Positions 8,465-15,444 of a stretch of DNA of 64,000 nt are shown piece after piece. This DNA is from Halomarinibacterium sp041392205. GTDB taxonomy: Bacteria; Bacteroidota; Bacteroidia; Flavobacteriales; Flavobacteriaceae. Position numbers and translations under genes: made by a program. Where the stretch lies: positions 124,001 to 188,000 of the forward strand of contig JAWKMO010000003.1 in assembly GCA_041392205.1 (NCBI GenBank). Direction: 5' to 3'. Within the stretch, counting starts at the first letter, position 1. Every line of letters begins with the position of its first letter. Under the pieces are notes generated by a model. That model made no database searches. It was not told where the DNA came from and saw only the letters and a list, made by a program, of their open reading frames with translations.

Positions 8465-10294
8465 CTACATTTTAAGATAGAGACTTCGCAGTTTTTCGCG
8501 AGTGGCAATTTCTTCCCAATGATCCCCTAATGCATTTTCCCAAAGAGGTACTAAACTTAAGGCTATATCTATCATACTTTCCATTTGAGATTCAGAAAGG
8601 TCTTTACAAATTCCTTGCGGAATATGAATCGCATGACGTTTTTTCATTTTTTTGAAAATAGCAACATCTTTTGGGTAAAATTCTTCTAAGTGATCAAAAA
8701 CAATGCAATTACCTATCCCATGCTTGGTTCCTAATACATAGGAAAGACCATAACTCATGGCGTGTGCTACCCCCACTTGCGAATAAGCAATACTCATTCC
8801 GCCATGCCATGAAGCCATCATCAATTTTTCACGAGATTCTTGTTCCGTTAATTCATCTTCTAAGAAAATTTGCATGCATAAATCGTAAGCTTTTTCACCA
8901 TAGCTTTTACTAAATTCATTTAAAAATGTACCATTTAAGGATTCAACACAATGAATGTAACAGTCCATTCCTGTATAAAACCATTGGTCTTTTGGAACAC
9001 CCTTTGTTAATTCTGGATCAAGAATCACTTGGTCGTAAGGGGTAAAATCACTATTTAAGCCCAATTTTTTTTCAGGCCCAGTAAGAATAGCGGTTCTAGA
9101 AACTTCGGCTCCTGTACCCGAGATGGTAGGGATTCCTACGTGATAAATACCTTTGTTTTTAATTAAGTCCCACCCTTGGTAATCGGCTGCACTTCCTTTG
9201 TTGGTTAGCATTAAAGAAACTGCTTTGGCAAGGTCCAAAATACTCCCCCCTCCTATTCCTATAATTCCGGAAGGCAAATAAGTAAATTCTGCTTTAATAT
9301 TTTTTACAATAGTATCTACTTGTTCGGTTTTAGGTTCTTGCAGTGTTGAAACAAATAACAGTTTGTCATTAAAACGCAAGTTCATTCTATCAATAAGTTC
9401 TTTGCTATTTTTAAAAACATCATCTACAATAAAAATGAAAGGCGCTTTGTCTTTTCGTTCTAAAGAAATAATTGACGAAAGCTGGTCGAAACTTCCGCAA
9501 CCAAAGACCACTTTGGGCACCATGGGAAAGTTTCGGTATTTATTATTAACCGATACTTTTTTTGTTTCTTTCAACACTTTATTTGCCCTAACTAAATCTT
9601 CGGGCGTATCAATTTCTATACCTTGTGTATTTGAAATAGCCATTTTTATATTTTTTCCATATTCTAGATAACGAATACATTCAATTTTTTCTGCCGCTTC
9701 GGTACTTCGCATGGGGAGGTGGTAAAAGTCCAAGATTGCTTGTTTCCGAAAAGCATAAATCCCTTTATGTTTATAATATTGAACCGCTACATTTTTATCC
9801 CGTGGATAGGGAATGGGAGATCTGGAAAAGTACAATGCAAAATTGTCTTTATCAACAATTACTTTTACTGCATTAGGATCGCTAATTTCCTTCCAATCGT
9901 TAATTTCGGTCATTAACGAAGCTAAGTCAATTTTTTCGGCATCGGGACCTTCAAAAACAGAAAGGACTTGTTCTAATCCACTCTTGCTGGTAAAGGGTTC
10001 GTCTCCTTGAACGTTGACGACAATATCCACATCCATATGCTCCACGGCCTCTGCAATCCTGTCTGATCCACAATCGTGTTCTTTTTTACTCATTATTGCT
10101 TTCCCACCTGCCGCTTCTATTTCATCAAATATTATTTGACTATCCGTAACCACATATACTTCTTCAAAAAGTTCGGTCTCCTTAGCCGCTTCATAGGTCC
10201 TAACTATTACGGGCTTACCCCCTAGGTCTTGCATTAATTTTCCGGGAAATCTTGAAGCGCCGTACCGCGCAGGAATCATTGCAATTATTTTCAT
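8465..10294 (-). CDS. KdsB (CMP-Kdo synthetase) fused to KdnB-like iron-containing alcohol dehydrogenase
   Basis: A 609-residue two-domain enzyme. Residues 1-242 are a complete 3-deoxy-manno-octulosonate cytidylyltransferase: IPARYGASRFPGKL (7-20), NVQGDEPF (94-101), SRSPIPYPRD (158-167) and GIEIDTPEDL near the end. Residues 255-609 are a group III iron-type alcohol dehydrogenase: GIGGGSILDLAKAV (346-359), IPTISGTGAEVSRTA (388-402), and probable metal ligands Asp444, His448, His511 and His525. The nearest known function is KdnB of Shewanella, which oxidises Kdo at C8 so that KdnA can aminate it to Kdo8N before KdsB activates the sugar. No KdnA aminotransferase is in this window. KdsB activity is certain by family; the Kdo8N role is inference from the pairing. 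The gene is followed by an acyltransferase. Confidence 0.88.
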   Translation of the reverse strand: MKIIAMIPARYGASRFPGKLMQDLGGKPVIVRTYEAAKETELFEEVYVVTDSQIIFDEIEAAGGKAIMSKKEHDCGSDRIAEAVEHMDVDIVVNVQGDEPFTSKSGLEQVLSVFEGPDAEKIDLASLMTEINDWKEISDPNAVKVIVDKDNFALYFSRSPIPYPRDKNVAVQYYKHKGIYAFRKQAILDFYHLPMRSTEAAEKIECIRYLEYGKNIKMAISNTQGIEIDTPEDLVRANKVLKETKKVSVNNKYRNFPMVPKVVFGCGSFDQLSSIISLERKDKAPFIFIVDDVFKNSKELIDRMNLRFNDKLLFVSTLQEPKTEQVDTIVKNIKAEFTYLPSGIIGIGGGSILDLAKAVSLMLTNKGSAADYQGWDLIKNKGIYHVGIPTISGTGAEVSRTAILTGPEKKLGLNSDFTPYDQVILDPELTKGVPKDQWFYTGMDCYIHCVESLNGTFLNEFSKSYGEKAYDLCMQIFLEDELTEQESREKLMMASWHGGMSIAYSQVGVAHAMSYGLSYVLGTKHGIGNCIVFDHLEEFYPKDVAIFKKMKKRHAIHIPQGICKDLSESQMESMIDIALSLVPLWENALGDHWEEIATREKLRSLYLKM

Positions 10295-10402
10295 GGTTGA
10301 GGTTACAGAATTGTTATTTAGATGTTACAGCTTCAAATTGGTTGCTTAGGAGCGTCTTAATTACGCTTTCCTTTTTCAAAGTGAGGTCAAAAATAAAAAA
10401 GA

Positions 10403-10981
10403 TTATACACTTGGGGGATTCTTTTTACGAAGCTTTTTATAAAATTTAAAGAGGAGATAGAAAATGACTAAGACCAATAAAAACGCTAAAGGAGCAAAAA
10501 CAATTGAAAGTAAAGACATTAGTGTAGCGCTTCCTGTCTCAACGGTAGCCACCACTGGATTTGCAATACCTCCTGTAGTTGCGGTAGACGTAAGCCGTAG
10601 GGCAGAAGTATTTCCTTTTATAGCGGCAGCAGTGCCCCCTCCCGCAATAATTGCTAAAGACCAAGTAATTAAGGGGCTTACATCTGCCATGGTGGCCATC
10701 ATAACAGCAGTTCCTGCAACAGCTGCTAAAGGGACTGCAATGGCATCTAATAAGTTATCTACCCAAGGAATGTAATACCCAAAAATCTCAATAAGGGTTG
10801 CCACAGACAAAGTAATTATCGCCGTGAGACTCCCAGCCCATTGCCAACCTTCATCTAAGGGAAGATAATCGAAATAACCCGCCAAGCTTAGTACTAGTAA
10901 TGGCAAAAATACTCTAAAACCTACGGCAGCAGCTAAACCAATTCCTAAAAAAATACTGAAAATAAATTCTACACTATTCAT
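10403..10981 (-). CDS. DUF4126 membrane protein
   Basis: A 192-residue integral membrane protein. The opening MNSVEFIFSIFLGIGLAAAVGFRVFLPLL and repeated small-residue helices match the DUF4126 family as I remember it. Membrane segments lie around residues 5-35, 45-65, 75-115 and 155-180. A Gly/Ala/Thr-rich stretch (about 115-150, with TTGGIANPVVATVETGSA) is typical. The C-terminus is basic and cytosolic. It starts 4 bp after the helicase stop on the same strand, so it is co-transcribed with it. The function is unknown. Confidence 0.78.
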   Translation of the reverse strand: MNSVEFIFSIFLGIGLAAAVGFRVFLPLLVLSLAGYFDYLPLDEGWQWAGSLTAIITLSVATLIEIFGYYIPWVDNLLDAIAVPLAAVAGTAVMMATMADVSPLITWSLAIIAGGGTAAAIKGNTSALRLTSTATTGGIANPVVATVETGSATLMSLLSIVFAPLAFLLVLVIFYLLFKFYKKLRKKNPPSV

Positions 10982-10985
10982 ATTT

Positions 10986-12410
10986 CTAATCTACAAAAAA
11001 ATCATCTTTAAAACCTATCAAATACAATTGTTCTTTTGCTCTGGTTACTGCAGTATAAAGCCAACGTAAATATTCTTTATCAACACCATTGGGCAAATAC
11101 GGTTGCTCTACAAAAACAGTATTCCATTGCCCTCCTTGCGATTTGTGGCAAGTTATTGCATAGGAAAATTTTACTTGTAGTGCATTAAAATATTTGTTGT
11201 TTTTTATGGAAAGAAATTTTTTATAATTGGATTTTATAGCTGCAAAATCTTCCTTAACAGCTTCATAGAGTTTATTGGAGTCTTCGTAAGATAGTGAGGG
11301 TGTTTCAGAAACCAGTGTATCTATAAGAAGCACCGTTTCAAAGGGAGGCATTTTAGGGTAATCGATCATTTTTACTTCTACTTCTGCAAATTTGAAGCCA
11401 TACATTTCTTTAAAAGCGAGGATTCTAAGAACTTCTATAATGTCGCCGTTTGCTATAAATCCTGCTTCTGAGTGAGGTTTTACCCAAAAGTAATTATTTT
11501 TTACAACCATTAAATAATCGCCCGTAGATAGTTCTTCTTCTTGAAATAATATTCGAGATCTAATATTTTGATTATACAAATTGGCTCTTTTATTTGAGCG
11601 TACAATAATTACGGTATCTTCATTTCCATTGCGGTTATAACTCTCATTAATGGCATCCATAATTTCCTGGCCATCTAAAGGGCGTATCAAATCGGGAAAA
11701 GGTATCATTTCAAATTTGAAGGATTCATAAAAGCCAGTATCTATAGCTTCTCGTATTCTTGTTGCATTTACTAGAATCCCGCTCATTTTTTGTTGTCTTA
11801 CTACTTCGTTTAGTTCGATTTCAATAACTTGTTTATTGTAAAAATTCTCAAGTCTTTCTTTAAGCAAAGCAGGACTTATAGCTAACTTTATAGGAGGTAA
11901 CTGGGCAGTATCTCCAATAAGAAGAAGTTTGCAGTTGTGCCCGCTATAGACATACTGCATTAAATCATCCAAAAGGGAGCCATTTTCAAAAAGTTTTGAG
12001 TCTACGGCAGCATCAGGAATCATAGAAGCTTCATCTACTATAAAAATAGTATTTCTATGTTTGTTGGGTTGTAAGCTAAAAGAGACCCCTCCGCTTTTTT
12101 CAGCTTTGGGATAATATATTTTTTTATGAATCGTAAAAGCTTCTTTTTGGCTGTAATTACTTATCACCTTAGCCGCCCTTCCCGTAGGCGCCAATAAAAC
12201 AGGGCTGCTTTTTGCTTTCCATAAGTTTTTTACCAGTGTTCCTACTAAAGTAGTTTTTCCTGTTCCTGCATATCCTTTTAATAAAAACAAAGCATTTTTA
12301 TGTTCCTGAAGGACAAATTTTGAAAGCAATTGAAGCGCTATATCTTGCTTGGGCGTTACGGTATGCGGAAAATCGCTTTTTAATAAACCATAAAATTGGG
12401 TAACGTCCAT
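10986..12410 (-). CDS. AAA-family ATP-dependent DNA helicase, RecD/Pif1-like (SF1B)
   Basis: A 5'-3' type DNA helicase of 474 residues without RecBC partners nearby. The Walker A motif is LLKGYAGTGKTTLVGTL (about residues 43-59). Walker B is FIVDEASMI (about 123-131), followed by LLIGDTAQLPPI. The C-terminal UvrD-type motifs are SYAITCHKSQGGQWNTVFVEQ and LRWLYTAVTRAKEQLYLIG, which close the family pattern. Proteins of this short form are conserved in Flavobacteriia. A role in repair or recombination is likely from the family but unproven. A minus-strand -7 element (12433-12440) lies 22 bp upstream. The DUF4126 gene follows at 4 bp. Confidence 0.88.
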   Translation of the reverse strand: MDVTQFYGLLKSDFPHTVTPKQDIALQLLSKFVLQEHKNALFLLKGYAGTGKTTLVGTLVKNLWKAKSSPVLLAPTGRAAKVISNYSQKEAFTIHKKIYYPKAEKSGGVSFSLQPNKHRNTIFIVDEASMIPDAAVDSKLFENGSLLDDLMQYVYSGHNCKLLLIGDTAQLPPIKLAISPALLKERLENFYNKQVIEIELNEVVRQQKMSGILVNATRIREAIDTGFYESFKFEMIPFPDLIRPLDGQEIMDAINESYNRNGNEDTVIIVRSNKRANLYNQNIRSRILFQEEELSTGDYLMVVKNNYFWVKPHSEAGFIANGDIIEVLRILAFKEMYGFKFAEVEVKMIDYPKMPPFETVLLIDTLVSETPSLSYEDSNKLYEAVKEDFAAIKSNYKKFLSIKNNKYFNALQVKFSYAITCHKSQGGQWNTVFVEQPYLPNGVDKEYLRWLYTAVTRAKEQLYLIGFKDDFFVD

Positions 12411-12432
12411 TATAAATTGAAGAATTAAGACT

Positions 12433-12440
12433 CAAAGATA
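12433..12440 (-). promoter_or_regulatory. -7 promoter element for the helicase gene
   Basis: On the minus strand this reads TATCTTTG (TAnnTTTG), 22 bp before the helicase ATG. It shares a 123-bp divergent spacer with the plus-strand element at 12486. The -33 region is not obvious. Confidence 0.45.
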
Positions 12441-12485
12441 CTTAGGTTTTTTTCGGAATATACTTTTACCATTAAAAAAAAATTG

Positions 12486-12493
12486 TAGATTTG
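12486..12493 (+). promoter_or_regulatory. -7 promoter element for the 12534 gene
   Basis: TAGATTTG matches TAnnTTTG, with a T-rich CTTTTACC stretch about 20 bp upstream as a possible -33. It lies 40 bp before the ATG at 12534. Confidence 0.5.
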
Positions 12494-12533
12494 CTTTGCT
12501 TGTAATTAATAAATAACTCTTCAATTATTCGAT

Positions 12534-13274
12534 ATGATTTTAATCATTGTTCTTAGTATCGTTGTTATGATAGGTTTTGCTATTTTGGTAGCAAAATTTG
12601 TGAATCCAAAATTCAACACTTTAATATCCGTACTTCTGCTTGCGCTTTGTGGCTATTTAGGATACGAACTTTATCATTCTATTATTGGTCCCGTTCATTT
12701 TAATAATGCAAAAGAAGAAAGATATATAAATGTTATTGCTAAACTAAAAGAAATTAAAGCAGGAGAATTAGCCTATCAAGAGGTAAATGGTGAATTTACT
12801 GGAAGCTTTGATAGCCTTGTGCGCTTTTTGGATACCGCTAAATTTGCAATAACCACCCGAAGAGATACCAGCTATGCCGATGTAGCAAAAAATAAAGCTT
12901 TTGGTTTAGACCCTTTAAAAGGAGGATATTACATTGAAGATGTAATTATAGACACCCTTCGATTTGCTTCTATTAAAGATTCCCTTTATAAAAATGACAG
13001 CTATAAAACCATGATGAATGTTCCTGGAACTTCTTCAAAATTTGAATTAAAAGCTGGAAAAATTGAAAAAAATGACGGGAAGTATTCTGTTTTTGAAGCT
13101 AAGGTTGCTAAGGACATTGTACTAGAAGGATTGGATAAAGACCTTATTTCACAAGAAAAACAAGTAAACTCGGTAGATGGAGTAAATGGAGCCTATATTA
13201 AAGTAGGTTCTATGGATGAAGTTAATACCAGTGGAAACTGGCCAAAATTATACGACACTGCAAAAGATCAATAG
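12534..13274 (+). CDS. Conserved membrane-anchored protein of unknown function
   Basis: 246 residues with two N-terminal membrane segments (about residues 2-22, ILIIVLSIVVMIGFAILV, and 29-47, TLISVLLLALCGYLGYELY). A soluble domain of about 190 residues follows. It contains ERYINVIAKLKEIKAGELAYQEVNGEFTGSFDSLVRFLDT, which resembles the stem of pilin-like or GspH-like proteins where YQ-x-x-G-x-F/Y is common. I do not recognise a named family. The next gene (DUF3822) overlaps its end by 59 bp if the annotated ATG is used, so the pair is co-transcribed. Such genes are common next to DUF3822 and rsmD in flavobacteria, as I recall. Confidence 0.7.
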   Translation: MILIIVLSIVVMIGFAILVAKFVNPKFNTLISVLLLALCGYLGYELYHSIIGPVHFNNAKEERYINVIAKLKEIKAGELAYQEVNGEFTGSFDSLVRFLDTAKFAITTRRDTSYADVAKNKAFGLDPLKGGYYIEDVIIDTLRFASIKDSLYKNDSYKTMMNVPGTSSKFELKAGKIEKNDGKYSVFEAKVAKDIVLEGLDKDLISQEKQVNSVDGVNGAYIKVGSMDEVNTSGNWPKLYDTAKDQ

Positions 13275-14064
13275 TTCAAATACCAACCAAATAGATCGAT
13301 TGTCCGTTCAAGTAACTTTGTGCGGACTTTCTTTTTTAATTTCATCTTCTGAAACAGATAAAGCATTTGTCATAAAACAACCTTTTGACGTTACAAAAAC
13401 CCCCGAAGAGCTTCTGGAAGCATTAGAAATTGCTTTTAAAAAGGAAGAAAAACTAAAGCAAGCTTTTACTTCTGTTACCGTATTATTTGGCTCGCAATAT
13501 TATACCTTAGTTCCCTCCTCTTTATTTGAAGAAACCAAAGCCAGTGAATATTTAAAATTTAACACCAAAATTCTTCCAAATGATTTTATAAGCTTCGACG
13601 AGGTAGAAACACACGATATGAAATTAGTCTACATCCCTTTTGCGAATGTAATAAATTATGTATTCGATAAATTTGGTGATTTTAAATACTTCCACACAAC
13701 TACGGTTCTTTTAAAACATTTTTTAGAAAAAGAAAAGTTCACTTTAGGTTCGTTGGTTATTTTACATGTGGAGCAAGATTGGTTTGATTGTTTTGTTTTT
13801 AATAATGGAGCCCTACAACTGTGTAACAGCTATCCTTACAAAACCCCCGAAGATTTTATTTACTTTGTTCTTTTTGTATTTGAACAACTCAATATTAATC
13901 CAGAGACTTCTATGGTAAAGCTTTGTGGAGCCATTTCAACAGAGAGTTCTCTGTATAAAATTTTATACAAATATATACGGCATATTTCATTTGTAGAAAA
14001 CACCTCTTTTCTTATTGAAAATGAACAACCCCAAGAAAATCTTGCGTTAAAATTGTTTTCCTAA
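13216..14064 (+). CDS. DUF3822 family protein
   Basis: A 282-residue cytosolic protein matching the DUF3822 family in overall pattern: an N-terminal LSVQVTLCGLSFLISS, then LVPSSLFEETKASEYLKFNTKIL, HVEQDWFDCFVFNNGALQLCNSYPYKTPEDFIYFVLFVFEQL and LCGAISTESSLY. The repeated strand-helix order suggests a divergent actin-like (ASKHA) fold, which is inference. The first ATG at 13216 lies inside the previous gene. The conserved part starts near residue 25, so translation may really begin at a non-ATG codon close to 13258 or by coupling with the upstream gene. It overlaps rsmD by 1 bp. Function unknown; tight linkage with rsmD is the main context. Confidence 0.78.
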   Translation: MKLIPVETGQNYTTLQKINSSNTNQIDRLSVQVTLCGLSFLISSSETDKAFVIKQPFDVTKTPEELLEALEIAFKKEEKLKQAFTSVTVLFGSQYYTLVPSSLFEETKASEYLKFNTKILPNDFISFDEVETHDMKLVYIPFANVINYVFDKFGDFKYFHTTTVLLKHFLEKEKFTLGSLVILHVEQDWFDCFVFNNGALQLCNSYPYKTPEDFIYFVLFVFEQLNINPETSMVKLCGAISTESSLYKILYKYIRHISFVENTSFLIENEQPQENLALKLFS

Positions 14065-14612
14065 TGCGAATTATTTCTGGCACACATAAAGGTAGAAAAA
14101 TACTTCCCCCAAAAGGATTACCCGTGAGGCCCACAACCGATTTTGCCAAAGAAGGATTGTTTAATATTTTATCACACAGATTGTTATTAAAAAATTCTAA
14201 AGCGCTAGACCTTTTTGCAGGGACGGGAAATATTAGTTTTGAATTAGCTTCTCGAGGAGCAACATCGATAACTGCAGTAGATATGGATTTGGGTTGTATA
14301 AAATATATTCAGAAAATATCAGAAGAATTAGATTTTCCAATCACTGTGCTAAAAAATGATATTTTTAAATACCTTGAATATCGAAAAGAATCTTTCGATC
14401 TTATTTTTGCAGACCCTCCCTATAACATCCGCATCGAAAAACTTCAAGAAATTGCTCAAAATATCTTAGAAAACAATTGGTTAAACCCTAACGGAATTTT
14501 CATCTTGGAACATACAAAAACCATCGATTTATCCCATTTAAATCATTTTCAAGACAGCAGAAAATATGGCGCTTCCGTTTTTAGTTTTTTTGAAAACAAA
14601 AATAACTGTTAG
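14064..14612 (+). CDS. rsmD: 16S rRNA (guanine(966)-N(2))-methyltransferase RsmD
   Basis: Methylates G966 (E. coli numbering) of 16S rRNA in the assembled small subunit. The 182 residues carry the family N-terminus MRIISGTHKGRKILPP, then RPTTDFAKEGLFNIL, the SAM-binding ALDLFAGTGNISFELASRGA (about residues 48-67) and the catalytic DPPY motif in LIFADPPYNI (about 113-122). The start overlaps the DUF3822 stop by 1 bp (TAATG), a strong sign of translational coupling. No unusual features. Confidence 0.95.
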   Translation: MRIISGTHKGRKILPPKGLPVRPTTDFAKEGLFNILSHRLLLKNSKALDLFAGTGNISFELASRGATSITAVDMDLGCIKYIQKISEELDFPITVLKNDIFKYLEYRKESFDLIFADPPYNIRIEKLQEIAQNILENNWLNPNGIFILEHTKTIDLSHLNHFQDSRKYGASVFSFFENKNNC

Positions 14613-14659
14613 ATCATTGCAAAAGTAATTGATTTTCAGTAATTTTATGTTTAATCAGG

Positions 14660-15052
14660 ATGAAAACTTCACACCATATTGAACTTGATTTTGCCAGCAT
14701 AGCGTTATTTGAAACCTATGCCATTTCTACCATTAAAGAAGGAGTTTCATTAAAACAAAATCAATTAAAACAATTTTTTGAAATATTTAGCGAATACTAT
14801 CACGAAAAACCCTTCATATCCATTGCAAACCGAAAATTTGATTATAGTATAGACCCCAACCTTTTAAAAACCAACAAACACCCTGGTATTTTAGGCATTG
14901 GTGTGGTTTGTTATAATAAACACTCGCGCGAAACAGCGACCTTCGAAAAAACTTTTTATAAGGGCCCTTTTGAAATTTTTGATACTATTGAAGATGCGAT
15001 TGTTTGGGCAAACGAGTTATTAACTCAATATCAAAAAAAAGCAGGCCTATAA
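14660..15052 (+). CDS. Small conserved protein of unknown function (STAS/SpoIIAA-like fold possible)
   Basis: 130 residues, no signal peptide or membrane segment. The pattern (SISIANRKFDYSIDPNLL-like, then GILGIGVVCYN and an ending helix IEDAIVWANELL) resembles a group of flavobacterial STAS/SpoIIAA-like proteins, but no key residue proves it. It starts 48 bp after rsmD. Its last four codons and stop (15041-15052) are antisense to the 3' end of rnpB, so the two transcripts converge and overlap. Function unknown. Confidence 0.68.
   Translation: MKTSHHIELDFASIALFETYAISTIKEGVSLKQNQLKQFFEIFSEYYHEKPFISIANRKFDYSIDPNLLKTNKHPGILGIGVVCYNKHSRETATFEKTFYKGPFEIFDTIEDAIVWANELLTQYQKKAGL
15033..15048 (-). 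terminator. rnpB 3' terminator (P1 3' strand plus T-run)
   Basis: The 3' strand of P1 (15041-15047) runs straight into eight Ts on the minus strand (15040-15033). The hairpin would be the closing helix of the RNA itself rather than a separate stem, so the T-run acts only after P1 pairs. It lies inside the coding end of the 14660 gene. Confidence 0.55.
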
Positions 15053-15348
15053 GCCGGATTCTGTATTCGTTAAACGAACCCTTATCATTTATCTAGACAA
15101 ATAGTTACCCATTTGTTCAATCTGCCTACCCTCCTACTTCGGGCGGGTACCCTCAAGCGTAGGTTTACGTGACATTTCACCGCATAGAGTTTACCTGATT
15201 TCACTACAGCATGACCTGTACTTTCTTTCTGTTGCACTTGTCCTTTCCCGAAGTAAATTCGAGACGACGGCTGTTAGCCGCTATGCTTCCCTATGGTGTC
15301 CGGACTTTCCTTTCCCAAATTAACTTTAGGAACGATAAGGCGACCTGC
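15041..15348 (-). ncRNA. rnpB: RNase P RNA
   Basis: Catalytic RNA that removes the 5' leader of precursor tRNAs. On the minus strand the conserved 5' core GGAAAGTCCGGAC (complement of 15298-15310) and the 3' core ACAGAATCCGGCTTA (complement of 15050-15064) are both present. These are the two strands of the universal P4 region and flanks. I could also pair the ends: GCAGGTC (complement of 15342-15348) with GGCCTGC (complement of 15041-15047) forms helix P1. P1 is directly followed by eight Ts (complement of 15033-15040), so it doubles as the terminator. A TAnnTTTG promoter ends 4 bp before the first P1 base. Length is about 308 nt. The 3' end overlaps the convergent gene ending at 15052. Confidence 0.95.
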
Positions 15349-15352
15349 AATG

Positions 15353-15360
15353 CAAAAGTA
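15353..15360 (-). promoter_or_regulatory. -7 promoter element for rnpB
   Basis: On the minus strand TACTTTTG matches TAnnTTTG. The predicted first base of P1 (15348) lies 5 nt downstream of the final G, the spacing expected for the start site. This gives independent support for both the promoter and the RNA's 5' end. Confidence 0.7.
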
Positions 15361-15426
15361 CTTTAAAATGTTAATAACTAAGATAAAATAGCCGTGTAGA
15401 TTTTTAGAAAACTTATCCTACCTTTT

Positions 15427-15434
15427 TATATTTG
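15427..15434 (+). promoter_or_regulatory. -7 promoter element for dnaX
   Basis: TATATTTG matches TAnnTTTG and ends 10 bp before the dnaX ATG at 15445, which implies a very short leader. It is divergent from the rnpB promoter. Confidence 0.5.
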
Positions 15435-15444
15435 TTTTACTTCT

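Noticed and set aside
8465..10294. KdsB-dehydrogenase fusion as an assembly or frameshift artefact
   Set aside because: The frame is continuous with a normal linker and intact motifs on both sides; a junction error would be unlikely to keep the frame.
10309..10335. TGTAAC strings on the minus strand upstream of the KdsB fusion, as a third ECF promoter
   Set aside because: No TCT- or CGTC-like -10 lies at the needed spacing, so it does not fit the pattern of the other two.
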